NCBI RefSeq assembly: GCF_001722335.1
Contig: NZ_MIHA01000025.1
Span: 6,341 to 70,340 of the forward strand
Length of the DNA: 64,000 bases
From: Mycolicibacterium flavescens
GTDB lineage: Bacteria > Actinomycetota > Actinomycetes > Mycobacteriales > Mycobacteriaceae
Reading direction: 5' to 3'
Below are positions 35,301 to 47,734 of the stretch, piece after piece. The notes below the pieces were generated by a model. That model worked only from the letters and a program-made list of their open reading frames with translations. It was not told the DNA's origin and did not search any database. Each line of letters opens with the position of its first letter. Position 1 is the stretch's first letter. Made by a program: the position numbers and the translations under genes.

Positions 35301-37797
35301 AGTACGCCGCGGCGGCCTCGCCGAGCGACTGCCCCACCACCGCAGCGGGTTTCGCGCCGTGGTGCTTGAGCAGCTCACCGAGCGCGACCTGGATCGCGAA
35401 GATCGTGATCTGGGTGGTCTCGATGCCGTAGTCCTGCGAATCGTCGAGGATCAGTTCGACGATCGAATAGCCGCGCTCGTCCTGCACGTAGGCGTCGACC
35501 TTGTTGATCCACTCGGCGAAGACCTGGTTGCGCAGGTACAGGCTCTTGGCCATCTTGCGGTGCTGCGCGCCGAAACCGGCCAGCACCCACACCGGTCCGT
35601 TGGAGACCGGACCGTCGGCGGAGAACACGTTCGGGTTCTGCTTGCCCTCGGCGACCGCGCGCAGCCCCTTAACCGCCTCGTCGTGGTCGTGGGCCAGCAC
35701 CACCGCCCGCGAGCGGCCGTGGTTACGCCGCGACAGCGCCCGCCCGATCGACTCCAGCGACGACGCCCGACCTTCGGGGCTGTCGATCCAGTCGGCCAAC
35801 TCGGCCGCGGTGGCCTTTTTGCGCGACGTCAGGAAGCCCGAAACGGCCAGCGGCACAACCGGTGTCGGCTGCTCGCCGGACTCCAGCTCCTCGCGGGCGA
35901 TCTCCAGCAGGCGCAGCGCCTCGTCGGTCAGGCCCGGCAGCTCGGGTTCGTCATGCAGTGCGGCGGGCGGGCGGTCGAGACCGTCGTCGTCCTCATCGTC
36001 GAGAAACTCGCCGTACTCGTCCATCCGCACCCCGCCGACGTAGGAGGCGGCGGCCTGTGAAGATGGGGCGGGCGCGTCCTTTTCGACGTCGTCGGCGGGT
36101 TCGGGTTCGACCAGGTCGCTGTCCAGCACCTCACGCAGCACCAGATGCGCGTTCGCGCCGCCGAAACCGAATCCGGAGACCCCGGCGATCGCGTGGCCGC
36201 TGTAGCGCGGCCAGTCGGTGACGGTGTCGGCGACCTTGAGGCGGATCGCGTCGAAGTCGATGTACGGGTTGGGCCCGGTGTAGTTGATCGACGGCGGGAT
36301 CTTGTCGTTCTTGAGCGCCAGCGCGATCTTCGCCAGGCTGGCCGCACCGGCCGCCGACTCCAGGTGACCCACATTGGATTTCACCGCGCCCAGCAGCGCG
36401 GGCTTGTCCGCGGGCCGGCCGCGGCCGACGACCCGGCCCAGCGCGTCTGCCTCGATCGGGTCACCGAGGATGGTGCCGGTGCCGTGCGCCTCGATGTAGT
36501 CGACGTTGCGCGGGTTGATGCCGGCGTCCTTGTAGGCCTTGCGCAGCACCTCGGCCTGCGCGTCCGGGTTGGGCGCGAGCATGCCGTTGGAGCGGCCGTC
36601 GTGGTTGACCGCGCTGCCGGCGATGACGGCGAAGATCTCGTCGCCGTCGCGGCGGGCGTCGGCGAGGCGCTTGAGCACCAGCATGCCGCCACCCTCGGAG
36701 CGCGCGTAGCCGTCGGCGTCCTGGGAGAAGGACTTGATCCGGCCGTCTGGCGCGAGCACGCCACCGACCTCGTCGAAACCGATCGTGACCAGCGGGGTGA
36801 TCATCGCGTTGACCCCGCCGACCACCGCGACGTCGGCCTCGCCGGCGCGCAGCGCCGCCACGCCCTGATGCGCGGCGACCAGCGAGCTCGAGCACGCGGT
36901 GTCGATCGCCATGGACGGGCCGCGGAAGTCGTAGAAGTAGGACACCCGGTTCGCGATGATCGAACTGCTGGTGCCGGTGATCGCGTACGGGTGCGCCACC
37001 GTCGGGTCCGACACGGCCAGGAACTGGTAGTCGTTGTTGGAGGCGCCGATGTAGACGCCGACCCTCTCGCCGCGCAGGCTCGACGCCGGGATGTGCGCGT
37101 GTTCGAGTGCCTCCCAGGTCAATTCGAGCGCCATCCGCTGCTGCGGGTCGATGTTGTCGGCTTCCATCTTCGACAGCGCGAAGAACTCGGAGTCGAATCC
37201 CTTGATGTCGGTCAGGTAGCCGCCGCGGGTGTGCGCCTTGGCGACCCGTTCGGCGATGCGGGGTTCGGCGAGGAACTCCTCCCACCGGCCCTCGGGCAGG
37301 TCGGTGATCGCGTCGCGGCCCTCCAGCAGCGCCTGCCAGGTCTCGTCGGCGGTGTTCATGTCGCCGGGGAAACGGGTGGCGATACCGACGATCGCGATGT
37401 TGGCGGTGTCCTCGTCCACGTCGCGGGCCCACGCCTCGTCTTCGTCGGCCTCCCCGAGTTCGAGTTCGGGCTCGCCCTCGATGATCACGGTCGCCAGCGA
37501 CTCGATGGTGGGGTGCCGGAACGCGACGGTGGCGGTCAGCGTCACACCGGTGAGGTCCTCGATATCGCTGGCCATCGCGACCGCGTCACGCGACGACAGC
37601 CCGAGTTCGACCATTGCGGTGGACTCGTTGATGGCGTCGGGTGACTGACCGGTGGCGTTGGCGATCCAGTTGCGCAACCACTCGCGCATCTCCGCGACCG
37701 ACATGTCGACCTTGGGCGCGGGTTTCTCGGGTGCGAGTTCTATCTCGTCGCCGGACGGGAGCTCGGGGTGCTGCGAATCGTCTTGTGTATCAGCCAT
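32302..37797 (-). CDS. pks13: Polyketide synthase Pks13, mycolic acid condensase
   Basis: An 1831-residue type I PKS, orthologue of Rv3800c. It condenses the FadD32-activated meromycolyl chain with carboxyacyl-CoA from AccD4. Domains in order: ACP1 (Ser69 in ELGLSSR), KS (Cys302 in DTACSSS, His438 in EAHGT, His478 in SNVGHLE), AT (Ser824 in GQSLGE), ACP2 (Ser1281 in GLDSLM) and a thioesterase (Ser1634 in GWSLGG) that moves the product to trehalose. It is about 100 residues longer than the M. tuberculosis protein, mostly in a Pro/Ser/Thr-rich linker between ACP2 and TE (about residues 1385-1440) that repeats PPTDPSGP. It is 12 nt downstream of fadD32 on the same strand. Confidence 0.96.
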   Translation of the reverse strand: MADTQDDSQHPELPSGDEIELAPEKPAPKVDMSVAEMREWLRNWIANATGQSPDAINESTAMVELGLSSRDAVAMASDIEDLTGVTLTATVAFRHPTIESLATVIIEGEPELELGEADEDEAWARDVDEDTANIAIVGIATRFPGDMNTADETWQALLEGRDAITDLPEGRWEEFLAEPRIAERVAKAHTRGGYLTDIKGFDSEFFALSKMEADNIDPQQRMALELTWEALEHAHIPASSLRGERVGVYIGASNNDYQFLAVSDPTVAHPYAITGTSSSIIANRVSYFYDFRGPSMAIDTACSSSLVAAHQGVAALRAGEADVAVVGGVNAMITPLVTIGFDEVGGVLAPDGRIKSFSQDADGYARSEGGGMLVLKRLADARRDGDEIFAVIAGSAVNHDGRSNGMLAPNPDAQAEVLRKAYKDAGINPRNVDYIEAHGTGTILGDPIEADALGRVVGRGRPADKPALLGAVKSNVGHLESAAGAASLAKIALALKNDKIPPSINYTGPNPYIDFDAIRLKVADTVTDWPRYSGHAIAGVSGFGFGGANAHLVLREVLDSDLVEPEPADDVEKDAPAPSSQAAASYVGGVRMDEYGEFLDDEDDDGLDRPPAALHDEPELPGLTDEALRLLEIAREELESGEQPTPVVPLAVSGFLTSRKKATAAELADWIDSPEGRASSLESIGRALSRRNHGRSRAVVLAHDHDEAVKGLRAVAEGKQNPNVFSADGPVSNGPVWVLAGFGAQHRKMAKSLYLRNQVFAEWINKVDAYVQDERGYSIVELILDDSQDYGIETTQITIFAIQVALGELLKHHGAKPAAVVGQSLGEAAAAYFAGGLSLEDATRTICSRSHLMGEGEAMLFGEWIRLMALVEYSADEIETVFADFKDLEVCVYAAPTQTVIGGPPEQVDAIIERAESEGKFARKFQTKGASHTSQMDPLLGELAAELVGIEAHPITIGYFSTVHEGRYLRPGETIHDVDYWKKGLRHSVYFTHGIRNAVDNGHTTFLELAPNPVALMQVGLTTAAAGLHDAQLIATLARKQDEVDSMTAAMAQLYVHGHDLDFRTLFDKGEYANIPPTRFKRKPHWLDARFTGDSSIVMPGNHVATPDGRHVWEFEPKGEPDLAALVKAAAAQVLPDAKLVASEQRAVPGDGARLVTTLTRHPGGASVQVHARIDESFTLVYDAVVSRNGAAGALPVAVATGATVAEEVSGTPAEPEEDDAEILQDNLTAGAGLAAGFAKWSPDSGETIHDRLGAIVGGAMGYEPEDLPWEVPLIELGLDSLMAVRIKNRVEYDFDLPPIQLTAVRDANLYAVEKLIEYAIEHRDEVDQLAEAQKGKTAEEIAAEQAELMGGASTVAELEEKLAEAGHPLGTQDDDKADNKRGRAEVLSGASPGTVGAPAPDPQAEPSTQSSEIPAPPTDPSGPVPPPPTDPSGPGKPSQSTVAAAAKVLTQEAVTEALGSDVPPRDAAERVTFATWAIVTGKSPGGIFNELPAIDDATATKIADRLTERVDEGTVTVEDVRSAKTIEELSTTVREYLEGGKIDGFVRTIRAPQEGSDRIPVFVFHAAGGSTVVYEPLLKRLPADTPMYGIERVEGSIEDRAREYVPKLLELNGWASEATGEKRHRPFILAGWSLGGVLAYACAIGLKQAGADVRFVGLIDAVRPGEEIPQTQEETRARWDRYARFAERTFNVEVPEIPYEELEKLDDEGQVRFVLDVVSQSGVQIPGGIIEHQRTSYLDQRAIDTAEIKPYDGKVTLYMADRYHDDAIYFEPRYATRQPDGGWGQFVSELEVVPIGGEHIQAIDEPYIAKVGAHMSEAITRIESEEKRAK

Positions 37798-37809
37798 ATC
37801 CAGGGAGTT

Positions 37810-39699
37810 CTAGTCTGTCTCGTCGGGGAACGCGTTCGCGATCTTCCCGCTGCGCAGACTGCCGTCGAGGTAGGCCGAACGGCAGGCGCGCCTACCGATC
37901 TTGCCGCTGGAGGTCCGCGGGATCGCGCCGGCGGGGGTCAACAACACGTCGCGCACGGTGACGCCGTGGCGCACCGCGATCGCGGCGCGGATGTCGTCGG
38001 CGATCGGGCCCATGTCGAGCTTGTGGGCGCCGGGCGCGCGCTCGCCGACGATCACCAGCTGCTCGGAGGTGTCCGACGGGTCGCGCTTGAGACCGGAGTG
38101 GGCGTTTTCGAAGACGTCGTCGGGCAGCTGGTTGGCCGGCACCGAGAACGCGGCGACGAAGCCGGTGCGCAGCGCCTTGGTGGCCTCCTGCGCGGAGTAC
38201 TCCAGGTCCTGCGGGTAGTGGTTGCGGCCGTCGATGATGACCAGGTCCTTGGTGCGGCCGGTGATGTAGAGCTCGCCGTCGTGGTAGGCGCCGAGGTCAC
38301 CGGTGCGCACCCAGGTCGCGTCGTCGGCCGCGCCTTCGGCGTGCGACGGGTTGGTCCGCGACTTGAGGATGTTCTGGAACGTCTCGCGGGTGGCTTCCTC
38401 TTTACCCCAGTAGCCGGTGCCCATGTTCTGGCCGCTGATCCAGATCTCGCCGATCTGGCCGTCGGGCAGTTCGGTGGCGGTGTCGTGGTCGACGATCACC
38501 GCCCACTCGGCGACACCGATCTTGCCGGCGCCGGCCTGCGGCACCGCCTTCGGCGAATCGTCGGGCACCGGCACGAAGCGGCCGGCGTTGAGCTCGTCGC
38601 GGTCCACCGAGGTGATCCGCGGTTCGGCGTCCATCGGGGTGGTCGACACGAACAGCGTCGCCTCGGCCAGCCCGTAGGACGGCTTGATCGCCTGCGGCTT
38701 GAACCCGAACGGGCCGAACGCCTCGTTGAAGCGGCGCACGGTGGCCGCCGAGATCGGCTCGCTGCCGTTGAGGATGCACTTGACGTTGGACAGGTCCATC
38801 GGCGGCTCGCCGTCCTTGGGCACACCGCGGGCGGCGGCGTGGTCGAACGCGAAGTTCGGGGCCACCGAGATGGTGCCGCCGGTGTCGCCTTCCTTGCGCG
38901 CGAGTTCACGGATCCACCGACCGGGGCGGCGGACGAACGCCGCCGGGGTCATGAAGGTGATGTAGTGGCCGAGCATCGGCGACAGCAGCACGGTGATCAG
39001 GCCCATGTCGTGGAAGAACGGCAGCCACGACACACCGCGGTCGCCCTCTTCACCGTCGAGCGCCTCGATCACCTGCACGACGTTGGTGGCCAGGTTCAGG
39101 TGGGTGATCTGCACACCGGTCGGGATGCGCGTCGAGCCCGAGGTGTACTGCAAATAGGCGATGGTCTCGACGTCGACGTCGACCTGCTCCCAGGTGGCGC
39201 CGACCTCGTCGGGAACGGCGTCGACGGCGATCACGCGCGGACGCTGGTTGGCCGGGCGGGTGCGGAAGAACTTGCGCACACCCTCGGCCGCGGCGGTGGT
39301 GGTCAGGATCGCCGACGGCTCGCAGTCGTCGAGGACCGCGTGCAGGCGGCCGACGTGGCCGGGCTCGTTCGGGTCGAACAGCGGCACCGCGATGCGCCCG
39401 GAGTACAGGGTGCCGAAGAACGCGACGAGGTACTCGAGGTTCTGCGGGCAGAGGATCGCGACCCGGTCGCCGGGCTGGGTGACCTGCTGCAGGCGCGCGC
39501 CGACCGCGCGGTTGCGGGCGCCGAAGTCGGCCCAGCGCAGATCGCGGGCCACCCCGTCGCGCTCGGTGGAGAAGTCGATGAAGCGGTAGGCGAGCTTGTC
39601 TCCACGCACCTTCGCCCATCGTTCGACGTGTTTGACCAGGCTTCCGTTGTCCGGGAACTTGATCAGACCGTCCTTGATGAACGGGTTATGGAACCCCAT
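37810..39699 (-). CDS. fadD32: Long-chain fatty acyl-AMP ligase FadD32
   Basis: A 629-residue acyl-AMP ligase, orthologue of Rv3801c. It adenylates the meromycolic acid and loads it on the N-terminal ACP of Pks13. The P-loop is [16 protein letters not shown] (about residues 180-195). The adenylate motif is [12 protein letters not shown] and the hinge is [10 protein letters not shown]. The C-terminal [11 protein letters not shown] is typical of the FAAL subgroup, which has an insertion preventing CoA use. The ATG has AGGAGA 7 nt upstream. It is the first gene of the fadD32-pks13-accD4 operon, preceded by a 170-nt intergenic region with an AT-rich island. Confidence 0.96.
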   Translation of the reverse strand: MGFHNPFIKDGLIKFPDNGSLVKHVERWAKVRGDKLAYRFIDFSTERDGVARDLRWADFGARNRAVGARLQQVTQPGDRVAILCPQNLEYLVAFFGTLYSGRIAVPLFDPNEPGHVGRLHAVLDDCEPSAILTTTAAAEGVRKFFRTRPANQRPRVIAVDAVPDEVGATWEQVDVDVETIAYLQYTSGSTRIPTGVQITHLNLATNVVQVIEALDGEEGDRGVSWLPFFHDMGLITVLLSPMLGHYITFMTPAAFVRRPGRWIRELARKEGDTGGTISVAPNFAFDHAAARGVPKDGEPPMDLSNVKCILNGSEPISAATVRRFNEAFGPFGFKPQAIKPSYGLAEATLFVSTTPMDAEPRITSVDRDELNAGRFVPVPDDSPKAVPQAGAGKIGVAEWAVIVDHDTATELPDGQIGEIWISGQNMGTGYWGKEEATRETFQNILKSRTNPSHAEGAADDATWVRTGDLGAYHDGELYITGRTKDLVIIDGRNHYPQDLEYSAQEATKALRTGFVAAFSVPANQLPDDVFENAHSGLKRDPSDTSEQLVIVGERAPGAHKLDMGPIADDIRAAIAVRHGVTVRDVLLTPAGAIPRTSSGKIGRRACRSAYLDGSLRSGKIANAFPDETD

Positions 39700-39868
39700 C
39701 GCACTCTCCTGTCAACGGCACTCGCTTCTCGATGCCGACTCGAACATGATCCCCGACGCGCTCCCCCCGAACCCGACGATCCTACCGGTCGGCCTTCACC
39801 CACTGCTCTTAGTTATTTCTTAATGTTAAGTGACCGCCGAACGCAGTCCAAATCTGGATGGTTACGGG
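39700..39868 (-). promoter_or_regulatory. Upstream region of the fadD32-pks13-accD4 operon
   Basis: This 169-nt gap holds the likely operon promoter. It contains an unusually AT-rich island (about 39808-39832) with the inverted repeat CTTAA-TG-TTAAG at 39819-39830. Nearer fadD32, a TAGGAT (minus strand, about 39779-39784) could be a -10 box. The inverted repeat may be an operator or an UP-like element. Confidence 0.4.
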
Positions 39869-40876
39869 TCAGCCATGTTTCGGCTGCGGCGCGTTATCGA
39901 TCACCTCACGCGCCCAGCCCAGCGTCCACTGCGTCGCCGAAGCCCCGTCGACATTCCAGAACTGCGGGGTGGCGTACATCGCGTGGATCGGTTGTCCGGC
40001 ACCGCCGATCAGGATGTCGATGGTCTTCGGCAGGTTCATGATGTTGAACGCCTGCGGCGGCGCCGAGCAGATCAGGTCGCCGGGTGCGCAGATCTCGTTG
40101 ACGCGCTCGTCGAGCGCCCCGAAACCGCCCGGCCGCGGCCCGGTCATCGCCAACCCCATGCCGTCGAGCATCGGGACGTCGCGCAGCGTGATCTCGGCGC
40201 CCTGCCCGGGCGGGTTGGGGCCGATGTCGTTGCCGACCCCCTCCTGCCTGCGGCCGTCGGCGATCAGCGTCACGCCCAGCACCAGGTCCTCGTCGACCGG
40301 GCCGCGCCCGTTGCCGATGTCGCTGGCGATGTCGCCGGCGATCACCGCGCCCTGCGAGAAGCCGACCAGCACGTAACTGGTCAGCGGGCAGCGGTTGTTC
40401 ATGTCGGTCATCGCCTGCACCGTCGCGCGGGTGCCTTCGGCGCGGCTGTCGTTGTAGGTCATCTGGCCGTCCTGGGCGAACGGATTGTGGAACTGCGCGG
40501 TGTAGGGAACGGTGAAGACCTCGAGGCGGTCCTGGCCGAACTCCGCGCGCACCGGGTTGGTGACGTTGAGCAGCAGCGCGATGGGGAACTGGGTGGGGTT
40601 GAACGGGTCCATCTGCGGTGCGGACTCCCAGGTGCCCGGCACCGAGATCAGCTGCACGTCCGGGCAACTGGCGTCCTGGAACTCCGGGCGCGGCTTCTTA
40701 CCCGGGCTGATGTCGGTGGGCGGCACCGCCGACGGCGGCACGGCGGTCGACGGCCCGTCGGGTTTGCGCAGGATGACGACCACGACGACGACGAGCAGCA
40801 CCACGACGAGTGCCATCGCCCCGGCGGCCACGAGCGCGAGGATGCGGTGGCGTTTCCGCCGATTGGTTGTTGCCAT
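39869..40876 (-). CDS. Cutinase-like envelope lipase/thioesterase (Rv3802c-like, Culp6)
   Basis: A 335-residue alpha/beta hydrolase of the cutinase-like family, orthologue of essential Rv3802c. It is anchored by one N-terminal membrane helix (about 11-36), with a Pro-rich spacer before the catalytic domain. The triad is Ser174 in GFSQG, Asp267 and His298, each one residue below the M. tuberculosis numbers (175, 268, 299). Cysteines 71/163 and 263/270 are placed for disulfides. The enzyme has phospholipase A and thioesterase activity and influences mycolate content. It lies between the mycolate operon and the antigen-85 genes, 18 nt after the lipoprotein gene on the same strand. Confidence 0.92.
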   Translation of the reverse strand: MATTNRRKRHRILALVAAGAMALVVVLLVVVVVVILRKPDGPSTAVPPSAVPPTDISPGKKPRPEFQDASCPDVQLISVPGTWESAPQMDPFNPTQFPIALLLNVTNPVRAEFGQDRLEVFTVPYTAQFHNPFAQDGQMTYNDSRAEGTRATVQAMTDMNNRCPLTSYVLVGFSQGAVIAGDIASDIGNGRGPVDEDLVLGVTLIADGRRQEGVGNDIGPNPPGQGAEITLRDVPMLDGMGLAMTGPRPGGFGALDERVNEICAPGDLICSAPPQAFNIMNLPKTIDILIGGAGQPIHAMYATPQFWNVDGASATQWTLGWAREVIDNAPQPKHG

Positions 40877-40894
40877 GGGTGGATGCGGCTCCTG

Positions 40895-41380
40895 CTAGCA
40901 GAGTCGGTCGGTTGCGATGCGAATGTAGTCGGACGTCTCGGCGTCGACGTCCACGGCGGCCGGCGGCGTCAGACCGGACATCCGGTCGTCGGCGTCGCCG
41001 CGCACCATCGGGTACACCGAGTCCCAGAGTTCCTGGTCGGTGTGCTGGGCGGCCTGCGCCTGGCAGACGTACGACCCGATCGACAGGGCCAGCAGGTCAC
41101 TCGACGGCCGCACCCCCGCCTCGGCGAGCCCGTCGAGGAAGCTGCGCTGGCGGTCGGTGACGACGAGCGCATTGGACCGGGGCCCGGCCGGCGGCGGGCC
41201 GGGCGCGGCGGCGCTGGACTCGCCGTGCGCGGGCGCGGCCTGCGATGTCGGCAGTCCGATGGTGGACATCATGTCGGCGCCCGAGCACGCGGTCAGCAAC
41301 GCGGCGGACCCGGTGACCAGCGAACCCACCAGCAGTCCCCGCAGCGACCCCGGGGGTGTGGTTCGTACCGAGCGTTGCAC
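40895..41380 (-). CDS. DUF732-like lipoprotein
   Basis: A 161-residue predicted lipoprotein. A hydrophobic segment ends in the lipobox LLTAC (Cys at about 31), a Pro/Ala-rich spacer follows, and a C-terminal domain (about 75-161) resembles the mycobacterial DUF732 type. That domain has DRQRSFLDGLAEAGV, an internal cysteine in GSYVCQAQ and a terminal cysteine (DRLC) likely disulfide-linked. The GTG at 41380 is supported by a TACCTT -10 box 6 nt upstream, although no spaced ribosome site is present. Probably co-transcribed with the Rv3802c-like gene. Function unknown. Confidence 0.65.
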   Translation of the reverse strand: MQRSVRTTPPGSLRGLLVGSLVTGSAALLTACSGADMMSTIGLPTSQAAPAHGESSAAAPGPPPAGPRSNALVVTDRQRSFLDGLAEAGVRPSSDLLALSIGSYVCQAQAAQHTDQELWDSVYPMVRGDADDRMSGLTPPAAVDVDAETSDYIRIATDRLC

Positions 41381-41386
41381 GCCTCC

Positions 41387-41392
41387 AAGGTA
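41387..41392 (-). promoter_or_regulatory. -10 box for the DUF732-like lipoprotein gene
   Basis: TACCTT on the minus strand, 6 nt before the GTG at 41380. It decides this start. Confidence 0.5.
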
Positions 41393-41436
41393 CCGGCTGC
41401 CGTCGCCGACCCCCGGTAGCGAGGCGTGCTCGCCGG

Positions 41437-42324
41437 CTACTTGATGGTGGTGGCGAGTTCGTCGGCCATCGCGGCGAGTTGCCCGCTCCACGAACCCCAG
41501 TCGTGGGTGCCGCTGGTCGGGAAGTCGAAGTGCCCGTTGTGCCCGCCGACGCCGCGGTAGTGCTGGTAGAACTCCCGGTTGGTGCCCTGGGCGATGTCGC
41601 AGTAGCCGATCATCGCGGCCGGGTCGGTGCAGCCGCCGACCGGTGCGCTCCACACCCACAGCCGGGTGTTGTTGTCGGCCAGCAATTGCACGTGGACATT
41701 GGGCGAATGCCACTTCCAGCGGCCCAGCTGTGGCAGGCCCCACATGTTGCGGGTGTCGACGCCGCCGAACTGCGCCAGACCCGCGGTGATGGCTCCGTCG
41801 ACACCGGTGCGCTCGGGGGCCAGGAATCCCGACAGTGAGCCGGCGAAGCGGTACCGGTCGGGGTGGAAGGTGGCCATCGCCATCGCGCCGTAACCGCCCT
41901 GGGCGGCGCCGACGATCCCGTGCCCGGTCGGGGCCAGGCCCTTGTTGGCGGCCAGCCAGTTGGGCAGCTCATCGGCCAGGAACGTCTCCCACTGCTTGCT
42001 GCCGTCGGCCTCCCAGTTGGTGTACATGCTCCACGCCCCGCCGGCCGGCGCCGCCACCGAGATGCCCTTGCCGGCAAGTGTGTTCATCGCGTTGCCCGCG
42101 GTGACCCAGTTGCTGACGTCGGGTGCCGCGTTGAACGCGTCGAGCAGGACCACGGCGTGCGGACCGCCGCCCTGGAAGGCCACCGGGATGTCGCGGCCCA
42201 TCGCCGCCGACGGCACCATCAGCATCTCGACGTCGGCGTGCGCCGTCGCCGCCGTCACCGTGCCCGCGGTCCACAAGCCGGCGGCCAGCGCCATCGTCAA
42301 GATCGCCCGAAAGAACCCACGCAT
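41437..42324 (-). CDS. fbpD: Secreted antigen-85 paralogue MPT51 (FbpD), non-catalytic
   Basis: A 295-residue secreted alpha/beta-hydrolase-fold protein of the antigen-85 family, orthologue of Rv3803c (MPT51). A signal peptide ends near ATAHA|DVEM (about residue 31). The nucleophile position, SMAG in the active enzymes, reads GAAQGGYGAM here, so the catalytic serine is missing. This agrees with known MPT51, which binds fibronectin or sugars and is not a mycolyltransferase. The WETFLADELPNWL and SLSGFL segments are conserved. AGGTGGG lies 8 nt before the ATG. Confidence 0.9.
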   Translation of the reverse strand: MRGFFRAILTMALAAGLWTAGTVTAATAHADVEMLMVPSAAMGRDIPVAFQGGGPHAVVLLDAFNAAPDVSNWVTAGNAMNTLAGKGISVAAPAGGAWSMYTNWEADGSKQWETFLADELPNWLAANKGLAPTGHGIVGAAQGGYGAMAMATFHPDRYRFAGSLSGFLAPERTGVDGAITAGLAQFGGVDTRNMWGLPQLGRWKWHSPNVHVQLLADNNTRLWVWSAPVGGCTDPAAMIGYCDIAQGTNREFYQHYRGVGGHNGHFDFPTSGTHDWGSWSGQLAAMADELATTIK

Positions 42325-42455
42325 CGACTGCCCACCTCACGTTCGGCTTGCCTTATCCCCGCGCGAGGTAGTCAATCACACACGTCGGCCCCGGGAGCAC
42401 GAAAGGGTCCGGGCCGGTATCCGAAAGGCCCCCGGAAACGTCCACAGAAACACTG

Positions 42456-42485
42456 ACGGCGGTGACCCCGAAGGGTCACCGCCGT
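42456..42485 (-). terminator. Hairpin terminator after fbpA
   Basis: A perfect 13-bp stem (ACGGCGGTGACCC with its complement) closed by a CGAA loop. It lies 28 nt after the fbpA stop and well before fbpD, with no U-tract, as is common for mycobacterial terminators. Confidence 0.6.
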
Positions 42486-42512
42486 TCAGCGATGTGTCTG
42501 GTGACGGACCGG

Positions 42513-44717
<2,205 letters not shown>

Positions 44718-44742
44718 CTATCGGTGCGAGGCTGCCCCCGCG

Positions 44743-46803
44743 TTACGGGCCGGTCGCCGGCATCCCGGTATACGGCGCCTCCTTGGGCTCGGGAACTTCG
44801 AGCCCGCAGCGGGCCAGCTCGTAGAGCGGCACCCGGTCGATGCGGTACTGGGTGAACTCGTAGGCGTGCACCAGGTTCGACAGGAACCGCCGCGGCCCCA
44901 TCGGCCCGCGCACCGCGTTGAGCATCGCGTCGGTGGCCGGACATTCCAGCGCGGCCTGCGCCTGCCGGATCCACTCCTCGTCGATGTAGCCGGGGATGAA
45001 CGGCGGCTCCTTGAGGAACGGTCCCTCGGCGATAGCCCAGTCCGGGAACAGGTTCTTGTCGTGGCCGATGCGGCCGTCCTCGAGCCGGGCGGTGTGCGCG
45101 GCCAGCGGATTGGCCAGCCCGATCTGGTCGATCACCCGCACATCGAGCCCGACGTTCATGCCCAGCATGCCGAGGTTGGTGAAAAACACTGTGTGCGGGC
45201 CCTTGTAGTCCTCCGGTGCGTCCGGCGGCGGCGGGAGCGCGGGCACCACGTCCCACTGGTCGTAGTTGCCCGACGGCAACAGCAGCGCACCGTCGGGGGT
45301 GTTCTCCAACGCCTCGAGAACCGCGCGCATCCGCGGATAGTCCAGGTAGTCGGCGGCGGTCAGCGGATGCGCATGCCCGGTGGCCTGCGCGTAGAAGCGT
45401 CGCTCGTCGACGATGCCGCTGTAGGTCACCCGGGTGGCGTCCTTGCCCATCCCGCCCGAGTTGGCCGCCCACAGCGCCCAACCCGCGACGGCCAGCCACA
45501 GCAGGCCGGTGGCGCCGACGAACAGATAGCCTGCGCCGCGGGCCATTCGGGTGGTATCGGGCAGCACCACCGGGATCACCGACACCGGCAGCAGCATGCA
45601 GAACAGCGGGGTCAGCAGCACCCGGCCGTGCATGAAGTCGCCGCCCTGCCGGATCCAGTACACCCCCTGCAGCAATCCGCTGATCAGGAAGAAGATCACC
45701 ACCGCGGCCGGGCTCTGCACCATCCGCACCAACCGTCTGCGACCGGATGCGGCGGCACCGCCGGACCCGCTGCGCCCGCGGGTCACCCACACCACCGCGC
45801 CGAGCCCGGCCAGCAGGATCGCCGGCGCCCACAGCAGGTAGGGCTGGTTGAAGTTGGCCAGGTACACGAACCCCTGTGACCACTTCGCGCCGGAGGCGTC
45901 CTTGGCGACGGCGGTGGCCGGAAAGATCAAGCCGTAGTAGCCCATCCGGAATATCTGGTACGCCACCGGCAGCAGTCCGCCCGCGACCAGCAGCACCGCG
46001 CGGCTGCGCCAGTCGCGCGCCGCGACGAGCATCATCACCAGCGCCAGACCGCCGAGCAGGGCCAGTTCCGGGCGCACCAGCACGCTGAGGCCGGCCAGGA
46101 ACGCCAGCGCGATGTCGAAGGCGCCGGGTCGCCGTCGCGGTGCGGTCTGCGGCCCGGCGGGTTGCCTGCGGATCGTCGGCGCACCGCCGCGCGGATCGGC
46201 CGGCTGGTAGGCGCGCGGTTGCTGCGCCCAGCACACCATCATCCACCACAGCAGCCCGAGATAGGCCAGCACCAAACCGTTTTCGAGCCCGGAGGTGGCG
46301 AAGTCGCGGGCCGGCGGCACGGCGATGTAGACCAGCGCACCGGCGGGCAGCATCAGCGCGCGGCGCCCGCGCAGGCTCGGCGCATAGAGCCGGCCGGTGC
46401 CCAGCATCGCGAACACCACGCCCAGCACGCTGAGCACCAGAGCCAGCGTGAGCACCACGTACTCCAGGCGCACGGATCCCCCGACCAGCGCACCCAGGTA
46501 CACCAGGTATGTCCACACGGTGGAAGTGTTGGCCTCCACCCGCTCGCCGGCGTTGAACACCGGTCCGTTGCCCGCCAACAGGTTTCGGATCGTGCGCAGC
46601 ACGATCAGGCCGTCGTCGGCGATCCAGCGCCGCTGCCAGGCGCCCCACCCGAACAGCGCCGCGACCACGATCACGCTGGCCCACAGGCTCAGCCGGACCG
46701 TGGTGTCGTAGCGGAACGCCGGCCATCGGGCCAGGCGACGGTTGAGCTCACCGGTCCACGCGGTGGACCGGACCGCCGTGTCAGCTGAGGAAGACGGCGG
46801 CAC
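44743..46803 (-). CDS. aftB: Terminal arabinofuranosyltransferase AftB
   Basis: A 686-residue GT-C membrane glycosyltransferase, orthologue of Rv3805c. It adds the terminal beta-1,2-arabinofuranose units of arabinogalactan from decaprenyl-phosphoryl-arabinose. The acidic pair Asp63-Asp64 in RRWIADDGLIVLR sits in the first extracytoplasmic loop. About ten membrane helices follow, then an extracytoplasmic C-terminal domain (about from residue 440). It is longer than the about 627-residue M. tuberculosis enzyme, partly through a Pro/Arg-rich cytosolic loop near 205-225. The GTG start overlaps the end of ubiA by 23 nt. Confidence 0.93.
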   Translation of the reverse strand: MPPSSSADTAVRSTAWTGELNRRLARWPAFRYDTTVRLSLWASVIVVAALFGWGAWQRRWIADDGLIVLRTIRNLLAGNGPVFNAGERVEANTSTVWTYLVYLGALVGGSVRLEYVVLTLALVLSVLGVVFAMLGTGRLYAPSLRGRRALMLPAGALVYIAVPPARDFATSGLENGLVLAYLGLLWWMMVCWAQQPRAYQPADPRGGAPTIRRQPAGPQTAPRRRPGAFDIALAFLAGLSVLVRPELALLGGLALVMMLVAARDWRSRAVLLVAGGLLPVAYQIFRMGYYGLIFPATAVAKDASGAKWSQGFVYLANFNQPYLLWAPAILLAGLGAVVWVTRGRSGSGGAAASGRRRLVRMVQSPAAVVIFFLISGLLQGVYWIRQGGDFMHGRVLLTPLFCMLLPVSVIPVVLPDTTRMARGAGYLFVGATGLLWLAVAGWALWAANSGGMGKDATRVTYSGIVDERRFYAQATGHAHPLTAADYLDYPRMRAVLEALENTPDGALLLPSGNYDQWDVVPALPPPPDAPEDYKGPHTVFFTNLGMLGMNVGLDVRVIDQIGLANPLAAHTARLEDGRIGHDKNLFPDWAIAEGPFLKEPPFIPGYIDEEWIRQAQAALECPATDAMLNAVRGPMGPRRFLSNLVHAYEFTQYRIDRVPLYELARCGLEVPEPKEAPYTGMPATGP

Positions 46804-47734
46804 CGATGGTCCCGATCCACGCCAGCAGCAGCAGCTGCAGAACCCGGTCCTTCAACGCGATCTCTTCGGGCTCACCGGCCAGTCCGCCGTCGACGTCGAC
46901 CGCGTAGCGCAGGATCGCGATGGTGATCGGGACGATCGAGACCGCGTACCAGGACGCCGTCGCGCCGTCGCGCTCGAAGGCCCACAACCCGTAGCACAGC
47001 ACCATCGCGGTCGCCGACAGCGTCCAGACGAACCGCAGATAGGACGCGGTGTAGCTCTCCAGCGACTTGCGGATCTTGGCGCCGGTGCGCTCGGCGAGCT
47101 GCAGTTCGGCGTAGCGCTTACCAGCCACCATGAACAGAGACCCGAACGTCATCACGAGCAGGAACCACTGCGACAGCGGGATTCCCGCGGCCGCGCCGCC
47201 CGCGATGGCGCGGATCAGGTACGCCGAGGACACGATGCAGATGTCGAGCACGGCCTGGTGTTTGAGCCCGAAGCAGTACGCCAGCTGCATCGCGATGTAG
47301 ACCGCGATCACGATGGTCAGGTTCGTCGAGGCCAGCATCGAGATGCCCAGTGCCGCAACGACGAGCACCGACGACGCGATGTAGGCCAGCCACTCGGGCA
47401 CCACGCCCGCGGCGATCGGCCGGAACCGTTTGGTCGGGTGCGCGCGGTCGGCCTCGACGTCGCGGGCGTCGTTGACCAGATAGATCGACGACGCCGCCAG
47501 CGAGAAGGACACGAACGCGATCAGGATCTTGACCCCGACCTCGCCGTAGTCGTAGTCCACGTCGCCGCCGAGCGCCGCGATCGGCGCGGCGAGCACGAGC
47601 AGGTTCTTGACCCACTGCCGCGGGCGGATCGCCTTGACCAACCCGCTGACGACGTTCTTCGGCGGTCCCTTGACCGGTGCCGGTTCGCTCATTGGCCGTA
47701 CGCTTCCTGCGCTGCTGTCACTGGAGATGCTCAT
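46781..47734 (-). CDS. ubiA: Decaprenylphosphoryl-5-phosphoribose synthase UbiA
   Basis: A 317-residue prenyltransferase of the UbiA superfamily, orthologue of Rv3806c. It attaches phosphoribose from PRPP to decaprenyl phosphate, the first committed step to the arabinose donor. Nine hydrophobic helices fit the family. The first Asp-rich motif is NDARDVEADRAHPTKRF (about residues 77-93); the second is YAVDVDGGLAGEPEE. The start at ATG 47734 has a strong GGAGGGG and overlaps the PAP2 stop (ATGA). ATG 47692 would match the shorter M. tuberculosis N-terminus but has no ribosome site. Confidence 0.95.
   Translation of the reverse strand: MSISSDSSAGSVRPMSEPAPVKGPPKNVVSGLVKAIRPRQWVKNLLVLAAPIAALGGDVDYDYGEVGVKILIAFVSFSLAASSIYLVNDARDVEADRAHPTKRFRPIAAGVVPEWLAYIASSVLVVAALGISMLASTNLTIVIAVYIAMQLAYCFGLKHQAVLDICIVSSAYLIRAIAGGAAAGIPLSQWFLLVMTFGSLFMVAGKRYAELQLAERTGAKIRKSLESYTASYLRFVWTLSATAMVLCYGLWAFERDGATASWYAVSIVPITIAILRYAVDVDGGLAGEPEEIALKDRVLQLLLLAWIGTIGAAVFLS

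Noticed and set aside
32284..36060. A 1258-codon open frame on the plus strand opposite pks13
   Set aside because: Its residues are mostly Arg, Gly, Val, Leu and His in the pattern produced by the complement of GC-rich coding DNA. It has no motif, and pks13 on the other strand is fully domain-supported.
47693..47734. Shorter UbiA start at 47692
   Set aside because: It matches the M. tuberculosis N-terminus, but ATG 47734 has the strong GGAGGGG site and the ATGA overlap with the phosphatase gene. Kept only as an alternative.
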